NCBI GenBank assembly: GCA_040755755.1
Contig: JBFLZW010000049.1
Coordinates: forward strand, 67,007 to 131,006
Direction: 5' to 3'
Source of the DNA: a bacterium
Lineage (GTDB): Bacteria > SZUA-182 > DTGQ01
DNA length: 64,000 nucleotides
In this document: positions 36,842-46,083 of the stretch, in pieces
Position numbering within the stretch: the first letter of the stretch is position 1
Layout: every line of letters starts with the position of its first letter
Program-made: the position numbers and the translations under genes
Notes under the pieces: model-generated
Databases searched by the model: none
What the model was told of the DNA's origin: nothing
What the model saw: the letters and a program-made list of their open reading frames with translations, nothing else

Positions 36842-38254
36842 TCAGATCCTGTCTGCCCTGATCAGATTGGTGGTCCCGGCCTCCTTGAGCGGCAGACCGG
36901 CAGTAAAGATCACGATATCGCCGCAGCAAACCCATCCATTGCTTTCGGCTATCTGCTTGGCCTGCAAAATCATGTCATCCAGGTCGGAAAAATCGGGCAG
37001 GAGAAATGGATGGACGCCCCAGGAAAGCTGGAGCCTGCGTTGCGTGGAGCTGTGCCGACTGAAGGCCAGAATGGGGACCTGGGGCCGGTATTGGGCAATC
37101 AGCCGGGCTGTCTGCCCTGATTCCGTAGGGGTAATGATCGCCCTCGCTCTCAGGTAATAAGCCATGTCATTACTGGCCTGACTGACAGCCTCCTCGATAG
37201 TCAAGGGCTCACAGCCTGCCTTCGGCTCCAGATTCCTCCAGAAGGGAAAGCTGTTTTCCGCCTCTCTGATGACGTTGGACATGACCTGAACGGTTTCAAC
37301 AGGATATTTCCCCGCAGCCGTCTCTTCGGAAAGCATCAGGGCATCGGAACCATCGAGTACGGCATTGGCTACGTCCGCAGCCTCAGCCCGCGTAGGCCGG
37401 GTATTTTCCACCATGGATTTGAGCATCTGGGTGGCCGTAATGACCGGTTTCCCTGCCCGGTTGGCCTTTCTGATGAGCTGCTTCTGGATAGCCGGAACCT
37501 TCTCCAGCGGAATCTCAACCCCCAGGTCTCCTCTGGCAATCATGACTGCGTCGGCAACCTCGATAATCCGGTCGAAATTTTCAACCGCACTCCCCTTTTC
37601 AATCTTGGCGATAAGATTGGTCGAAGCACCTGTTTGCTTCAAAAGACTTTTGGCCTGACAAAGGTCTTCCGCTGTCCGGACAAAAGACAGGGCTGCAAAA
37701 TCCACCCCCTGCTCGATCCCCCAGCGAAGATCCTCTTCGTCTTTGCAGGTAAAAGCGGGAATGGATGAAGTATCTCCCGGCAGATTGATTCCCTTGTGAG
37801 AGGCAAGAGTTCCCCCGATCACCACCCGGCATTCAACTTCATTGAGCCTTGTGGCAATAACTTCCAGTTGGATGCTTCCATCTGCCAGGAGCAGGGCATC
37901 TCCGGCTTTCATGCTCTGAATCATCAAAGGGTAGTTTACCGATACCCGGTAAGCATTTCCTTCCACCGGCTCCGTAGTCAGGATAAAGATGTCTCCCTGT
38001 TTGAGCAGAATTTCTCCTCCGGCAATGGAGCCGATTCGAAGCTTTGGCCCTGCCAGGTCCTGCAAAACAGCCACCGGCTTTCCGAGGGCATGCGATATCG
38101 ACCGAACAAGGTCCAGGGTCTGCCGGTGCTCCTCCCTGGTTCCATGAGAGAAGTTGAGGCGGGCAACATCCATCCCTGACCGGATCAGCTTCTCCAGAAC
38201 ATCCGGGTTCCGGCTGGCAGGCCCGATAGTACAGATAATCTTCGTCCTTCTCAT
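36842..38254 (-). CDS. pyk: Pyruvate kinase
   Basis: The 470-residue enzyme converts phosphoenolpyruvate and ADP to pyruvate and [14 protein letters not shown] at the N-terminus, ARLNFSHG, the IARGDLGVE metal-site motif near residue 240 and [12 protein letters not shown] are diagnostic. The length is typical. Its ATG overlaps the tyrosyl-tRNA synthetase stop (ATGA), so the two are coupled. Confidence 0.97.
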   Translation of the reverse strand: MRRTKIICTIGPASRNPDVLEKLIRSGMDVARLNFSHGTREEHRQTLDLVRSISHALGKPVAVLQDLAGPKLRIGSIAGGEILLKQGDIFILTTEPVEGNAYRVSVNYPLMIQSMKAGDALLLADGSIQLEVIATRLNEVECRVVIGGTLASHKGINLPGDTSSIPAFTCKDEEDLRWGIEQGVDFAALSFVRTAEDLCQAKSLLKQTGASTNLIAKIEKGSAVENFDRIIEVADAVMIARGDLGVEIPLEKVPAIQKQLIRKANRAGKPVITATQMLKSMVENTRPTRAEAADVANAVLDGSDALMLSEETAAGKYPVETVQVMSNVIREAENSFPFWRNLEPKAGCEPLTIEEAVSQASNDMAYYLRARAIITPTESGQTARLIAQYRPQVPILAFSRHSSTQRRLQLSWGVHPFLLPDFSDLDDMILQAKQIAESNGWVCCGDIVIFTAGLPLKEAGTTNLIRADRI

Positions 38255-39477
38255 TTCTCTTCTCCCTGCCCTGCTTTGACCTTTAAAAATTTCCTCTTCC
38301 CGACCTTGATCACCCGTTCTCCATCTGCGGCAAGCTCCAGATTTTCATCGACCACCCGCTCACCGTCGATACTGACGCTTCCCTGCTTGATCAATCGGCG
38401 TGCCTGGCTGCTGCTGTCCACCGTGCGGGAATCGACCAGGATCCGGACAAGCCATACCCGGCTGCCCGGAGCGAGCGTATATTCAGGAACTTCATCCGGG
38501 ATCTCCTTTCGCTGGTGAACAGCTTCAAAATGCTCTTCCCCTGTCCTGGCAGCCTCGGCTCCATGATATTGCCTGACAATATAGGCGGCCAGGTCCTTTT
38601 TCGCATCCCGCGGGTTCATAATTCCTTCGGCCATTTCCCGCCGCAGCCTTTCAATGTATGAGGCCGGATGGTCGGTGAGCAGGTTGTAATACCGGATCAT
38701 CAGATCATCGGAAATGGACATGATCTTGCCGTACATCTGGTCAGGATCCTCATCGATGCCGATGTAGTTGCCAAGGCTCTTGCTCATCTTCTGTACCCCG
38801 TCGGTTCCTTCGAGCAGGGGCATCATCATGACCACCTGGGGGGATTGCCCCCAGTCCCGCTGCAGATCCCTTCCCACCAGCAGGTTAAATTTTTGATCCG
38901 TTCCCCCAAGCTCTACATCGGATTGAAGCATGACCGAATCATACCCTTGAATCAGGGGATACAGAAACTCGTGGATGCTGATCGGCATGCGGCTGGCAAA
39001 CCGCCTGGAGAAATCATCCCGCTCCAGCATCCGGGCTACGGTCTGCCGGGCGCAGAGCTTAATCAGCCCCTCGGCGTTCATTTCGGACATCCACCGGCTG
39101 TTGAAGGCCACCGTGGTCTTTTCCCGGTCCAGAATCTTGAAAATCTGGCGCTGATAGGTCTCGGCGTTCTTTATCACCTCGTCCCTGGTCAGGGTTTTGC
39201 GGGTTTCCGATTTGCCGGTAGGATCACCGATCATGCCGGTGAAATCGCCGATTAAAAAAATCACCTCATGGCCAAGCCGCTGAAAATCCCGCAGCTTCTG
39301 AACCAAAACCGTATGCCCCAGATGTATATCCGGGGCCGTGGGATCAAATCCAGCCTTGATCCGGAGGGGCCTGCGGGTTGCCGCCGACTGCTCCAGTTTT
39401 TTCAGGAGTTCATCCTCAGAAATGATCTCCACCGCACCTTTGGTGAGTATTTCCATTTGTTCTTTTGGAGTTAGCAT
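38251..39477 (-). CDS. tyrS: Tyrosyl-tRNA synthetase
   Basis: The 408-residue class I synthetase carries the HIGH-type motif HLGH near residue 46, the VQKMSKS loop near residue 230 and a C-terminal S4 RNA-binding domain ([17 protein letters not shown]). The start at 39477, with AGAAGAAAG upstream, is preferred over the open extension to 39576, which reads through a heptameric repeat. It is the first gene of a two-gene unit with pyruvate kinase. Confidence 0.97.
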   Translation of the reverse strand: MLTPKEQMEILTKGAVEIISEDELLKKLEQSAATRRPLRIKAGFDPTAPDIHLGHTVLVQKLRDFQRLGHEVIFLIGDFTGMIGDPTGKSETRKTLTRDEVIKNAETYQRQIFKILDREKTTVAFNSRWMSEMNAEGLIKLCARQTVARMLERDDFSRRFASRMPISIHEFLYPLIQGYDSVMLQSDVELGGTDQKFNLLVGRDLQRDWGQSPQVVMMMPLLEGTDGVQKMSKSLGNYIGIDEDPDQMYGKIMSISDDLMIRYYNLLTDHPASYIERLRREMAEGIMNPRDAKKDLAAYIVRQYHGAEAARTGEEHFEAVHQRKEIPDEVPEYTLAPGSRVWLVRILVDSRTVDSSSQARRLIKQGSVSIDGERVVDENLELAADGERVIKVGKRKFLKVKAGQGEEK

Positions 39478-39550
39478 AGTCTTTCTTCTCTGTTTATAGT
39501 CCTTAATGTCAGGAAATGTTAATGAGGAGATATCAGCCACTGATCCATAG

Positions 39551-39591
39551 ATCAGTGGCCACTGATCACTGACCACTGACCACTGGCCACT
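39551..39591. repeat. Heptameric GTGGCCA/GTGGTCA repeat cluster, copy 2
   Basis: ATCAGTGGCCACTGATCACT and further ACTGACC/ACTGGCC heptamers lie between the tyrS start and the next gene's stop. Confidence 0.7.
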
Positions 39592-39607
39592 TTTTTCCTG
39601 TCCTGAT

Positions 39608-40126
39608 TCACTGGCTCTTTGTCACCGGCTCTGTCGGGGCAGGTTGGCCTGTTACCCAGCGGGCCGGGCATCCGGCCAGTTCCTTGCAGGATCGGCAGCC
39701 AAGACAGGCATGTTCGGTCAAAAGGCCGGTAATAACCAGCACAAGCCCTGATCCCAGCCAGAGGCTTGCAGAATCCCTGATGAAGATGATCCGCCATGCT
39801 GCTCCGCCAAGGGGGAAAAGGCCGATGGGCAGCAGGAAAACATTGTGCCAGATGCCTTCGGTAAAGGCATGGCAGGTATCCTTGCGGTAGAGCAGGCCTG
39901 CCAGGAGCCCGAAACCGGTACTGCACCGCCGCCCGTGGTAGTAGCACCGGGTGCAGCGAAGGGCGGGCATAATCATGGTAGCTGCGGCCAGGCAGTAGAA
40001 GCCATACAGGAGGGCCAGGCTGTAATGCAGCCCCCCGAGGATCCACAGTCCGAGGCCGAGGAGGCTCAGGTTGAACATATTGCGCAGGATGGGGACATAG
40101 ATCGGATAATTCTCTACTTCTTTCAT
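39608..40126 (-). CDS. Cysteine-rich polytopic membrane protein
   Basis: The 172-residue protein has about four membrane helices and two cysteine clusters at the helix ends: [11 protein letters not shown] near residue 57, and [13 protein letters not shown] near residue 145. The spacing suggests metal or Fe-S binding, as in membrane redox subunits, but I do not recognise the family. It lies downstream of a secreted cytochrome c gene, which supports a redox role. Confidence 0.6.
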   Translation of the reverse strand: MKEVENYPIYVPILRNMFNLSLLGLGLWILGGLHYSLALLYGFYCLAAATMIMPALRCTRCYYHGRRCSTGFGLLAGLLYRKDTCHAFTEGIWHNVFLLPIGLFPLGGAAWRIIFIRDSASLWLGSGLVLVITGLLTEHACLGCRSCKELAGCPARWVTGQPAPTEPVTKSQ

Positions 40127-40146
40127 ACCCTCACGGAAAAACCGGA

Positions 40147-40182
40147 AGCCAGGAGCCGAAATGTGGTTTTTCCCTCCTGGCT
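40147..40182. repeat. Hairpin between cytochrome c and membrane protein genes
   Basis: A perfect 9-bp stem (AGCCAGGAG/CTCCTGGCT) surrounds an 18-base loop. It may attenuate transcription between the two genes. Confidence 0.4.
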
Positions 40183-40219
40183 CATGAATTCTGACTACTG
40201 TTCACTCTTCACCGGCCAC

Positions 40220-40675
40220 TTATTTACCTGCCGATTTTCCTGGCGGCGATGGTAGAGAGTGGGCGTCAGGGGCAGTCGGATCTTTCAGGGTGGAGAGATA
40301 TTGAACCAGAGCTTCAATATCCGCATCGGTGGGATCTTCCTCGAACATATCGATCCGTGGTTCCTCAAAGAGATGAGCTTTCAACCACGCCCGCAGGCTT
40401 GCCTGATCCCGGTGAACGGCTACTCCACCCAGATTCCTCGAATTATTCAGCGGTTTGCCTTTTCCGTCTCCGCCTTGTCCGTTGAGCACGTGGCACAGCA
40501 GGCAATTTACCTCATCGAAGATTTTTTTCCCCGCTGCTATCTGCTGGGATACCTGTTTGCTGGCATTCTGTGCCCCGTCGGCATCCGAAATGATCCCTCC
40601 GATAAACAGCGCAGTTGTCAAAAGCATGAGATTGAGAATAACCAGTTGGGAAACTTTGGTGGACCGAAATTGCAT
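40220..40675 (-). CDS. Secreted monohaem cytochrome c
   Basis: The 151-residue protein has an N-terminal leader or anchor (residues about 8-35) and one haem site, CLLCH, near residue 59, followed by a GKGKPLNNSRNLGG loop. The Met of RIDMFEED is a candidate distal ligand. The C-terminal helix DIEALVQYLSTL is typical of class I cytochromes. A strong AAAAGGAG site precedes the start. It likely carries electrons in the periplasm. Confidence 0.85.
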   Translation of the reverse strand: MQFRSTKVSQLVILNLMLLTTALFIGGIISDADGAQNASKQVSQQIAAGKKIFDEVNCLLCHVLNGQGGDGKGKPLNNSRNLGGVAVHRDQASLRAWLKAHLFEEPRIDMFEEDPTDADIEALVQYLSTLKDPTAPDAHSLPSPPGKSAGK

Positions 40676-40784
40676 AGATCATCTCCTTTTCCTGAAGAAC
40701 AACGGGGTAAATAACCGATCTGTCTGCAACCCTCTTTAGTTATACTTATCTGAATACAATAGATACCATCCTCTTGGTGATTTG

Positions 40785-42560
40785 TCAAGGCTTCCACACC
40801 AGGGTCTCGTACAGCTTTTTGTAGATTCCTCCCTTGAGCAGCAGTGTGCTGTGCGTCCCTTCCTCAGCCACCCTTCCCTTATGCAGGACAAGAATCTGGT
40901 CCGCATCGGTGATGGTGGACAATCGATGGGCAATGATAATAGAGGTACGGTTTCGCACCAGTTTTCGAAGAGCATCCTGGATCAGGCTCTCGGTCTCGGA
41001 ATCGATGCTGGCCGTGGCCTCATCCAGAACCAGGATATCCGGACCGCCCGCCAGTGCCCTGGCAAAGGCCAGGAGCTGTTTCTGCCCGGCAGACAGGGTA
41101 TTTCCCCGTTCGGTCAGTACCTGCTGATAGCCTTCCGGGAGCTGTTCGATAAAGGTGCTGGCATTTATATATTCGGCAACTTGCTGGACTCTCTTCAGGC
41201 TGACAGCCGGGTTTCCCAGGGTTATGTTATGGAGAATGGTGGTTGAAAACAAAAATGCATCCTGCTGAACCATTGCTATGGCCGATCGAAGCTCCTTGAG
41301 ATCATACTCCCGGATATCCACGCCATCGATCAGGATCCGGCCCTGCTGAAAATCATAGTAGCGGCCCAGGAGATTGACGATAGAGGTCTTGCCCGCTCCT
41401 GTTGCCCCGACAATGGCCAGGGTCTTCCCCCGCGGCAGACAAAAAGAGATATCCTTCAGGATATAATTTTCCCCTTCATAGGCAAACCAGACCCGATCGA
41501 AGATAATCTCTTTCTGCAAGCCGGGAAATGGCCGCGGGCTGACTGACACCCTAACCTGCTGCCGGGTGTCCAGCAGGCCGAAAATCCGCTCCGCCGAGGA
41601 CATGGTGGCCTGCAGCACGTTATATTTCTCACTCAATTCCCTGACCGGGCGAAAGAACCGCCCCATATACTCGATAAAGGCTACCAGAAGGCCGATAGTC
41701 AGGGTGCCCTCAAAAGCCCTGACCCCCCCGTACCAGATAATCAGGGCGGTTGAGACCGAGGCCAGAATCTCGATAAAGGGGAAAAAGAGGGCATAGTAGA
41801 AAACGGCCCTCAGATAGGCATCCTGGTGTTCGCGGTTGATCCGGTCAAAGTGGCCGAAGTTTTGCTTCTCCCGTCCGAAGAGCTGCACTTCTTTCATCCC
41901 GGTAATATTTTCCTGCAGAAAGGAATTGATCCGGGCGATTTTTTCCCGGGTATCCCGGAATGCCTGCCGCACGCCGGTCCTGAATTTCAGGCTGGCTGCA
42001 ACTACCAGGGGGAGAATAGAGAAGATCACCAGGGTCAGGCGCACATTCATCCAGAGCATGACCAGGAGAATACCGAGCAGGGTCAGAACGTTCCCCAGCA
42101 CCATCAGGATCCCATCCGACAGCATCTCGTTGATGACCTCGACATCGCTGCCGATCCGGGTCATGATCCTCCCTACCGGATACCGGTCGAAGAAGGAGAG
42201 GGAAAGAGACTGGACATGGTTGAACAGTTCCATCCGAAGGTCACGGATGACCCGCTGTCCGAGCAGTTGCGTGGCATAGCTCTCCAGAAAGCTCAATAAT
42301 GACCTGAGCACAAGAGCCAGCAGGAAAATGACGCAGATCCGGGAAAGTCCGGTAAAATCCCCTGCTTTGATATAAGTATCGATGGCGATTTTAACCAGAT
42401 AGGGGCCGACAAGCTCAAGACCTGCGCCCGCAAGGAGAAAAATCAGGGTTGTGGCCAGAAGGAGCCGGTAGGGGACAATGTAGTGCAAAAGCCGTCGGAT
42501 CAACTGCCAGTCGTAGATTTTCCCCGCTATTTCGTCAGTCGGGAACTGTTGATCGTGCAT
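40785..42560 (-). CDS. ABC exporter half, catalytic-site subunit
   Basis: The 591-residue protein has six membrane helices followed by a nucleotide-binding domain. Walker A is GATGAGKTS, Walker B is ILVLDEATASID with the catalytic Glu, and the switch motif is AHRLS. The signature is LSAGQ rather than LSGGQ. It starts 8 bp after the stop of the partner half transporter. Together they match heterodimeric exporters of the TM287/288, LmrCD and BmrCD type. The cargo, a lipid or drug, is unknown. Confidence 0.9.
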   Translation of the reverse strand: MHDQQFPTDEIAGKIYDWQLIRRLLHYIVPYRLLLATTLIFLLAGAGLELVGPYLVKIAIDTYIKAGDFTGLSRICVIFLLALVLRSLLSFLESYATQLLGQRVIRDLRMELFNHVQSLSLSFFDRYPVGRIMTRIGSDVEVINEMLSDGILMVLGNVLTLLGILLVMLWMNVRLTLVIFSILPLVVAASLKFRTGVRQAFRDTREKIARINSFLQENITGMKEVQLFGREKQNFGHFDRINREHQDAYLRAVFYYALFFPFIEILASVSTALIIWYGGVRAFEGTLTIGLLVAFIEYMGRFFRPVRELSEKYNVLQATMSSAERIFGLLDTRQQVRVSVSPRPFPGLQKEIIFDRVWFAYEGENYILKDISFCLPRGKTLAIVGATGAGKTSIVNLLGRYYDFQQGRILIDGVDIREYDLKELRSAIAMVQQDAFLFSTTILHNITLGNPAVSLKRVQQVAEYINASTFIEQLPEGYQQVLTERGNTLSAGQKQLLAFARALAGGPDILVLDEATASIDSETESLIQDALRKLVRNRTSIIIAHRLSTITDADQILVLHKGRVAEEGTHSTLLLKGGIYKKLYETLVWKP

Positions 42561-42568
42561 GGCAGGTT

Positions 42569-44335
42569 TTAATCTTCCTCCTCAAGCTCCTGCCTCAGTA
42601 ACTGCTTCTGATAGGTTTGGGCATAGAGACCGTTCAGGTTAATCAGTTCCTCATGGGTGCCCGATTCCACGATCCTTCCCTGCTCAAGAACATAGATCCT
42701 GTGGCAGTCGCGCACCGCGGACAGCCGGTGAGCAATGATCAGGCAGGTCCGCCCTTTGATCACCGGGCGGATCTTCTGCAAAATCTGATGTTCAGTTTGC
42801 AGGTCCACACTGGAGAAAACATCGTCGAAGATTAAAATCGAGGGTTTGCGGATGAGGGCCCGGGATATGGCCATCCGCTGCTTCTGCCCCCCGGACAGAG
42901 TGATACCCCGTTCGCCGACCACGGTTTCGAATTGGTCGGGAAAGCCTTCGATATCGTCCAGCAGGTGAGCGAAAAAGGCCGCTTCCCTGACCAGATCGGG
43001 ATTTTCCTCAGCCAGGCTGAAGCCGATATTCTGCCTGATCGAGTCGGAAAAGATAAAGGTCTCCTGGGGAACATAGCCAATACCTTCCCGAAGCTGTTGT
43101 AAGGGAATCTGTTTGATCGCATGGCCGTCGATCCTGATCTCACCCCCTGAGACATCATACAGCCGGGGAATGAGATTGACCAGGCTGCTTTTGCCTGCCC
43201 CGGTCCTGCCGACCAGGCCGATCGATTCACCCGGCCTGATCCGCAAGGTTATATCCGAAAGGACCGGGGGGCCGTCGGGAGTATAGGCAAAATCGACATG
43301 GTCAAATTCAATTTCCCCCCGAAAGGGGCCATCGAGACTGCCGATGGTCTGCGGAACATCGCGGATTTCAGGCTCGATCCGCAGCACCTCGTTGATGCGG
43401 CCCATAGACACCGCTCCCCGCTGAAAGAGATTGATCACCCACCCAAGAGCCACTGCCGGCCAGAGCAGCAACCCCAGGTAGCCGATAAAGGCAGCCAGGC
43501 CGCCAATGCTCATCTTTCCGTGGATAACCTGAGCCCCTCCGATCCAGAGGATCAGCAGCAGAAAAAACCCGGTCAGAAAAGCCATCAGGGGGTGAAAGAG
43601 CCCGCCGACCTTGGCCAGTTGCATATTCCTGTGCAGATAGACGTCATTGGCCCGCTGAAACTCCCGGCCTGTCCACTCTTCTCTGGCATAAGCCTGAATG
43701 ATCCGGATGCCTGAAAAATTTTCCTGGATCTGGGTGTTGATCAGGGAAAATTGTTCCTGCACCGCCTTGAACCGGATATGAAGGTGCCGGGAAATTTGCA
43801 TGACTGCCAGAGAGACCAGGGGAAAGAGGATGACGATCGACAGGGTCAACTGCCAGTTGGTGGCGATCATGAAGCCAATGTCCAGGGGGAACAGAATCAG
43901 GGTATGGACCAGGTACATGATCCCGGGGCCGAGCAGGTTACGGACGGCGTTCAGGTCATTGGTCGCCAGCGACATCAGGTCCCCGGTCCGTTTTTGCTGA
44001 AAAAAGGAGAGGGAGAGGGTCTGAAGGTGTGCGAAAAAGTCATTCCGCAAAAGATACTCCACCTTCCGGGAAATGCCGATCAGGGTATTGCGCATCCAGA
44101 ACCTGAAAAAACCCTGGATGAGAGCAAAGAGAACGATCAATCCGGCATAGCGCAGCACCAGGGACGGTTCGATCCCGGCCCTGATACCGTCAATCGCCTT
44201 CCTCAATACCCAGGGGATGAGCAGGGTGAAGATACTGGTCAGAAGAAGAGAAATAAAGCCAAAAACATAGGCCACCTTGAACCGGAGAAAATATTTCTTC
44301 AGACTGGCCAGCTCAGCAAGTGATTCAAACTTCAT
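42569..44335 (-). CDS. ABC exporter half, degenerate-site subunit
   Basis: The 588-residue protein has the same six-helix plus ATPase layout. Walker A is GRTGAGKSS and the signature is a canonical LSGGQ, but Walker B is ILIFDDVFSSVD, with Asp instead of the catalytic Glu. In heterodimeric exporters this places one consensus and one degenerate ATP site, formed with the partner's LSAGQ. It is the first gene of the pair. Confidence 0.9.
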   Translation of the reverse strand: MKFESLAELASLKKYFLRFKVAYVFGFISLLLTSIFTLLIPWVLRKAIDGIRAGIEPSLVLRYAGLIVLFALIQGFFRFWMRNTLIGISRKVEYLLRNDFFAHLQTLSLSFFQQKRTGDLMSLATNDLNAVRNLLGPGIMYLVHTLILFPLDIGFMIATNWQLTLSIVILFPLVSLAVMQISRHLHIRFKAVQEQFSLINTQIQENFSGIRIIQAYAREEWTGREFQRANDVYLHRNMQLAKVGGLFHPLMAFLTGFFLLLILWIGGAQVIHGKMSIGGLAAFIGYLGLLLWPAVALGWVINLFQRGAVSMGRINEVLRIEPEIRDVPQTIGSLDGPFRGEIEFDHVDFAYTPDGPPVLSDITLRIRPGESIGLVGRTGAGKSSLVNLIPRLYDVSGGEIRIDGHAIKQIPLQQLREGIGYVPQETFIFSDSIRQNIGFSLAEENPDLVREAAFFAHLLDDIEGFPDQFETVVGERGITLSGGQKQRMAISRALIRKPSILIFDDVFSSVDLQTEHQILQKIRPVIKGRTCLIIAHRLSAVRDCHRIYVLEQGRIVESGTHEELINLNGLYAQTYQKQLLRQELEEED

Positions 44336-44358
44336 GATTCAAGATACTCTCCTTTTTT

Positions 44359-44405
44359 CTGACCACTGACCACTTCCTTTACTGGCCACTAACCACTGGC
44401 CACTT
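44359..44405. repeat. Heptameric GTGGCCA/GTGGTCA repeat cluster, copy 3
   Basis: ACTGACC and ACTGGCC heptamers in broken tandem lie between the exporter start and the end of the BshA-like gene. Confidence 0.65.
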
Positions 44406-44411
44406 TCTCTA

Positions 44412-45536
44412 TCACTCCTGCATAATCTGCTGGTAGTACTGTTCATATTCAGCCACTTTATCCTGTTCTGAAAACCGGCTTACGGCCAGATACCGCCCCC
44501 GCTCTCCGAGCTGGCGGCCGAGCTTTTCATCTTCCAGGATCGACAGGGCAAACCGGGCCATAGACTCGACATCTCCCTTATCGACCAGAAAGCCGCTTTG
44601 TCCGTCTTCGATCACTTCAGGCAAGCCCCCAACACGGTAAGCCACTACCGGCACCTGGCAGCTCATGGCCTCGAGTGCGGCCAGACCGAACGACTCGATT
44701 TCCGAGGGAAGTAAAAATACATCGGTGATATTCAGGATTTTCTGAACAGAACCGACAAATTTCAGGAAATGCACCTTTGCCGAAAGCCCCATTTCGAGGG
44801 CAAGTTTAACCGAGGTCGGCGTTTCCGGTCCGTCTCCCACCATCAGCAGCACGGCAGGAATTCGACGCTGAATGAGCTGAAAAGCCTCCAAAACGTCCGG
44901 AATCCGCTTGATTGTCCGAAAGTTTGAGATGTGAGTGATGATTTTCTCGCCGCAGGGAGCATATTTTTTTCTCCCTGCCAGACTTTGTGTTTTTATAAAG
45001 GTGCGGGTATTGACAAAATTGTGGATCACCCTGATGGGCCGGGAAAATGCAAACTCCTGCCGGGTAGTTTCAGCAAGATAATGGGACACGGCCGTTACCC
45101 CGTGACTGATTTCCAGCCCGAACCGGGTGATGCTCCGGTAGGAAGGATCCATGCCGACCAGGTTGACATCCGTGCCGTGCAGGGTGGTGATGATCCTGGC
45201 CGGATAGTCGTCCAGGGCTTTAAGTGCCAGATAGGCGGCCATAGTATGCGGCACCGTATAATGGGCGTGGATGATTTCCAGACCATATTGTTGAATCACC
45301 TCGATGATTTTTGCGGCCAGAGCCAGCGTATAGGGAGGAAACCTGAACAGCGGATAGGAAACGACCTCCACCGGATGAAAGGTGATTCCCCGGCTGAGCC
45401 CTGCCTGCAGGCGCACCGGAAGATGATAGCTGATGAAATGTACCGTATGCCCCCGGTCGGCCAGGAATTGACCCAGCTCCGTGGCTATAACCCCGCTCCC
45501 CCCATAGGTCGGATAGCAGACAATGCCGATATTCAC
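44412..45536 (-). CDS. BshA-like GT4 glycosyltransferase
   Basis: The 374-residue enzyme matches BshA, which makes N-acetylglucosaminyl-malate as the first step of bacillithiol synthesis. It starts with IGIVCYPTYGGSGVIATELG and has HAHYTVPH and SEIESFGLAALEAM (Ex7E) near residue 280. The start codon is GTG, with AGGA upstream. No bshB or bshC is seen within the window, so bacillithiol production cannot be concluded; the gene lies 34 bp from an FxsA gene. Confidence 0.8.
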   Translation of the reverse strand: MNIGIVCYPTYGGSGVIATELGQFLADRGHTVHFISYHLPVRLQAGLSRGITFHPVEVVSYPLFRFPPYTLALAAKIIEVIQQYGLEIIHAHYTVPHTMAAYLALKALDDYPARIITTLHGTDVNLVGMDPSYRSITRFGLEISHGVTAVSHYLAETTRQEFAFSRPIRVIHNFVNTRTFIKTQSLAGRKKYAPCGEKIITHISNFRTIKRIPDVLEAFQLIQRRIPAVLLMVGDGPETPTSVKLALEMGLSAKVHFLKFVGSVQKILNITDVFLLPSEIESFGLAALEAMSCQVPVVAYRVGGLPEVIEDGQSGFLVDKGDVESMARFALSILEDEKLGRQLGERGRYLAVSRFSEQDKVAEYEQYYQQIMQE

Positions 45537-45570
45537 AGGATATTCCTACTGGTGATAAAAAATGGTCACG

Positions 45571-45957
45571 TTATCGGTGAATGAAAAAAGTACTTTCAAT
45601 TTTTCGCTGAAATCTGGAGCGCAGATACCTTTTTATGAGATTCCGAGTTGGCGGGATCAGAAGAGCAAAACCAAGGGCATCGGTCAAAAGCCCCGGCGTA
45701 AGCAGCAGGAATCCTCCAATCAGAATGCATATTCCATTTAAAAGCTCATCGGAAGGAAGATGCCCGCCGGCCAGCTCCCTCCGGATTCGGCTGATCACTC
45801 CAAGCCCCTGGTGCCTGGCAAGAGCCGCCCCCACAATACCTGTCATGATAGTCAGCAGGATAGTATTGAGCGCCCCGATCATGGTGCCGACCTTGATGAG
45901 CAGGGCAAGATCAATCATCGGCACAGTGATGAAGAGAATCAACAGCCAGAAAAACAT
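45571..45957 (-). CDS. FxsA family membrane protein
   Basis: The 128-residue protein has three to four hydrophobic segments with the FxsA pattern: PMIDLALLIKVG, then LTIMTGIVGAALARHQG, then GGFLLLTPGLLTDALGFALL and RxxIKRYLR. FxsA relieves phage F exclusion in E. coli; its general role is unclear. It is probably cotranscribed with the BshA-like gene. Confidence 0.85.
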   Translation of the reverse strand: MFFWLLILFITVPMIDLALLIKVGTMIGALNTILLTIMTGIVGAALARHQGLGVISRIRRELAGGHLPSDELLNGICILIGGFLLLTPGLLTDALGFALLIPPTRNLIKRYLRSRFQRKIESTFFIHR

Positions 45958-46083
45958 GGTATATCTCCCTGCTTTTTCCTTATCAGCCTCAGTGCGTAGT
46001 ATAGCATCAATGGGCAGCAGTAAGCAAATGTTATGATTCGAGAAGCCTGGAGCCTGTCGGAGGGGCGGGTTTCTTTATGAGAC

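Noticed and set aside
36396-36935. 179-codon minus-strand frame opposite the coiled-coil gene
   Set aside because: Its repeated tract mirrors the 21-bp units of the plus-strand gene, which has the better start and a clear membrane helix.
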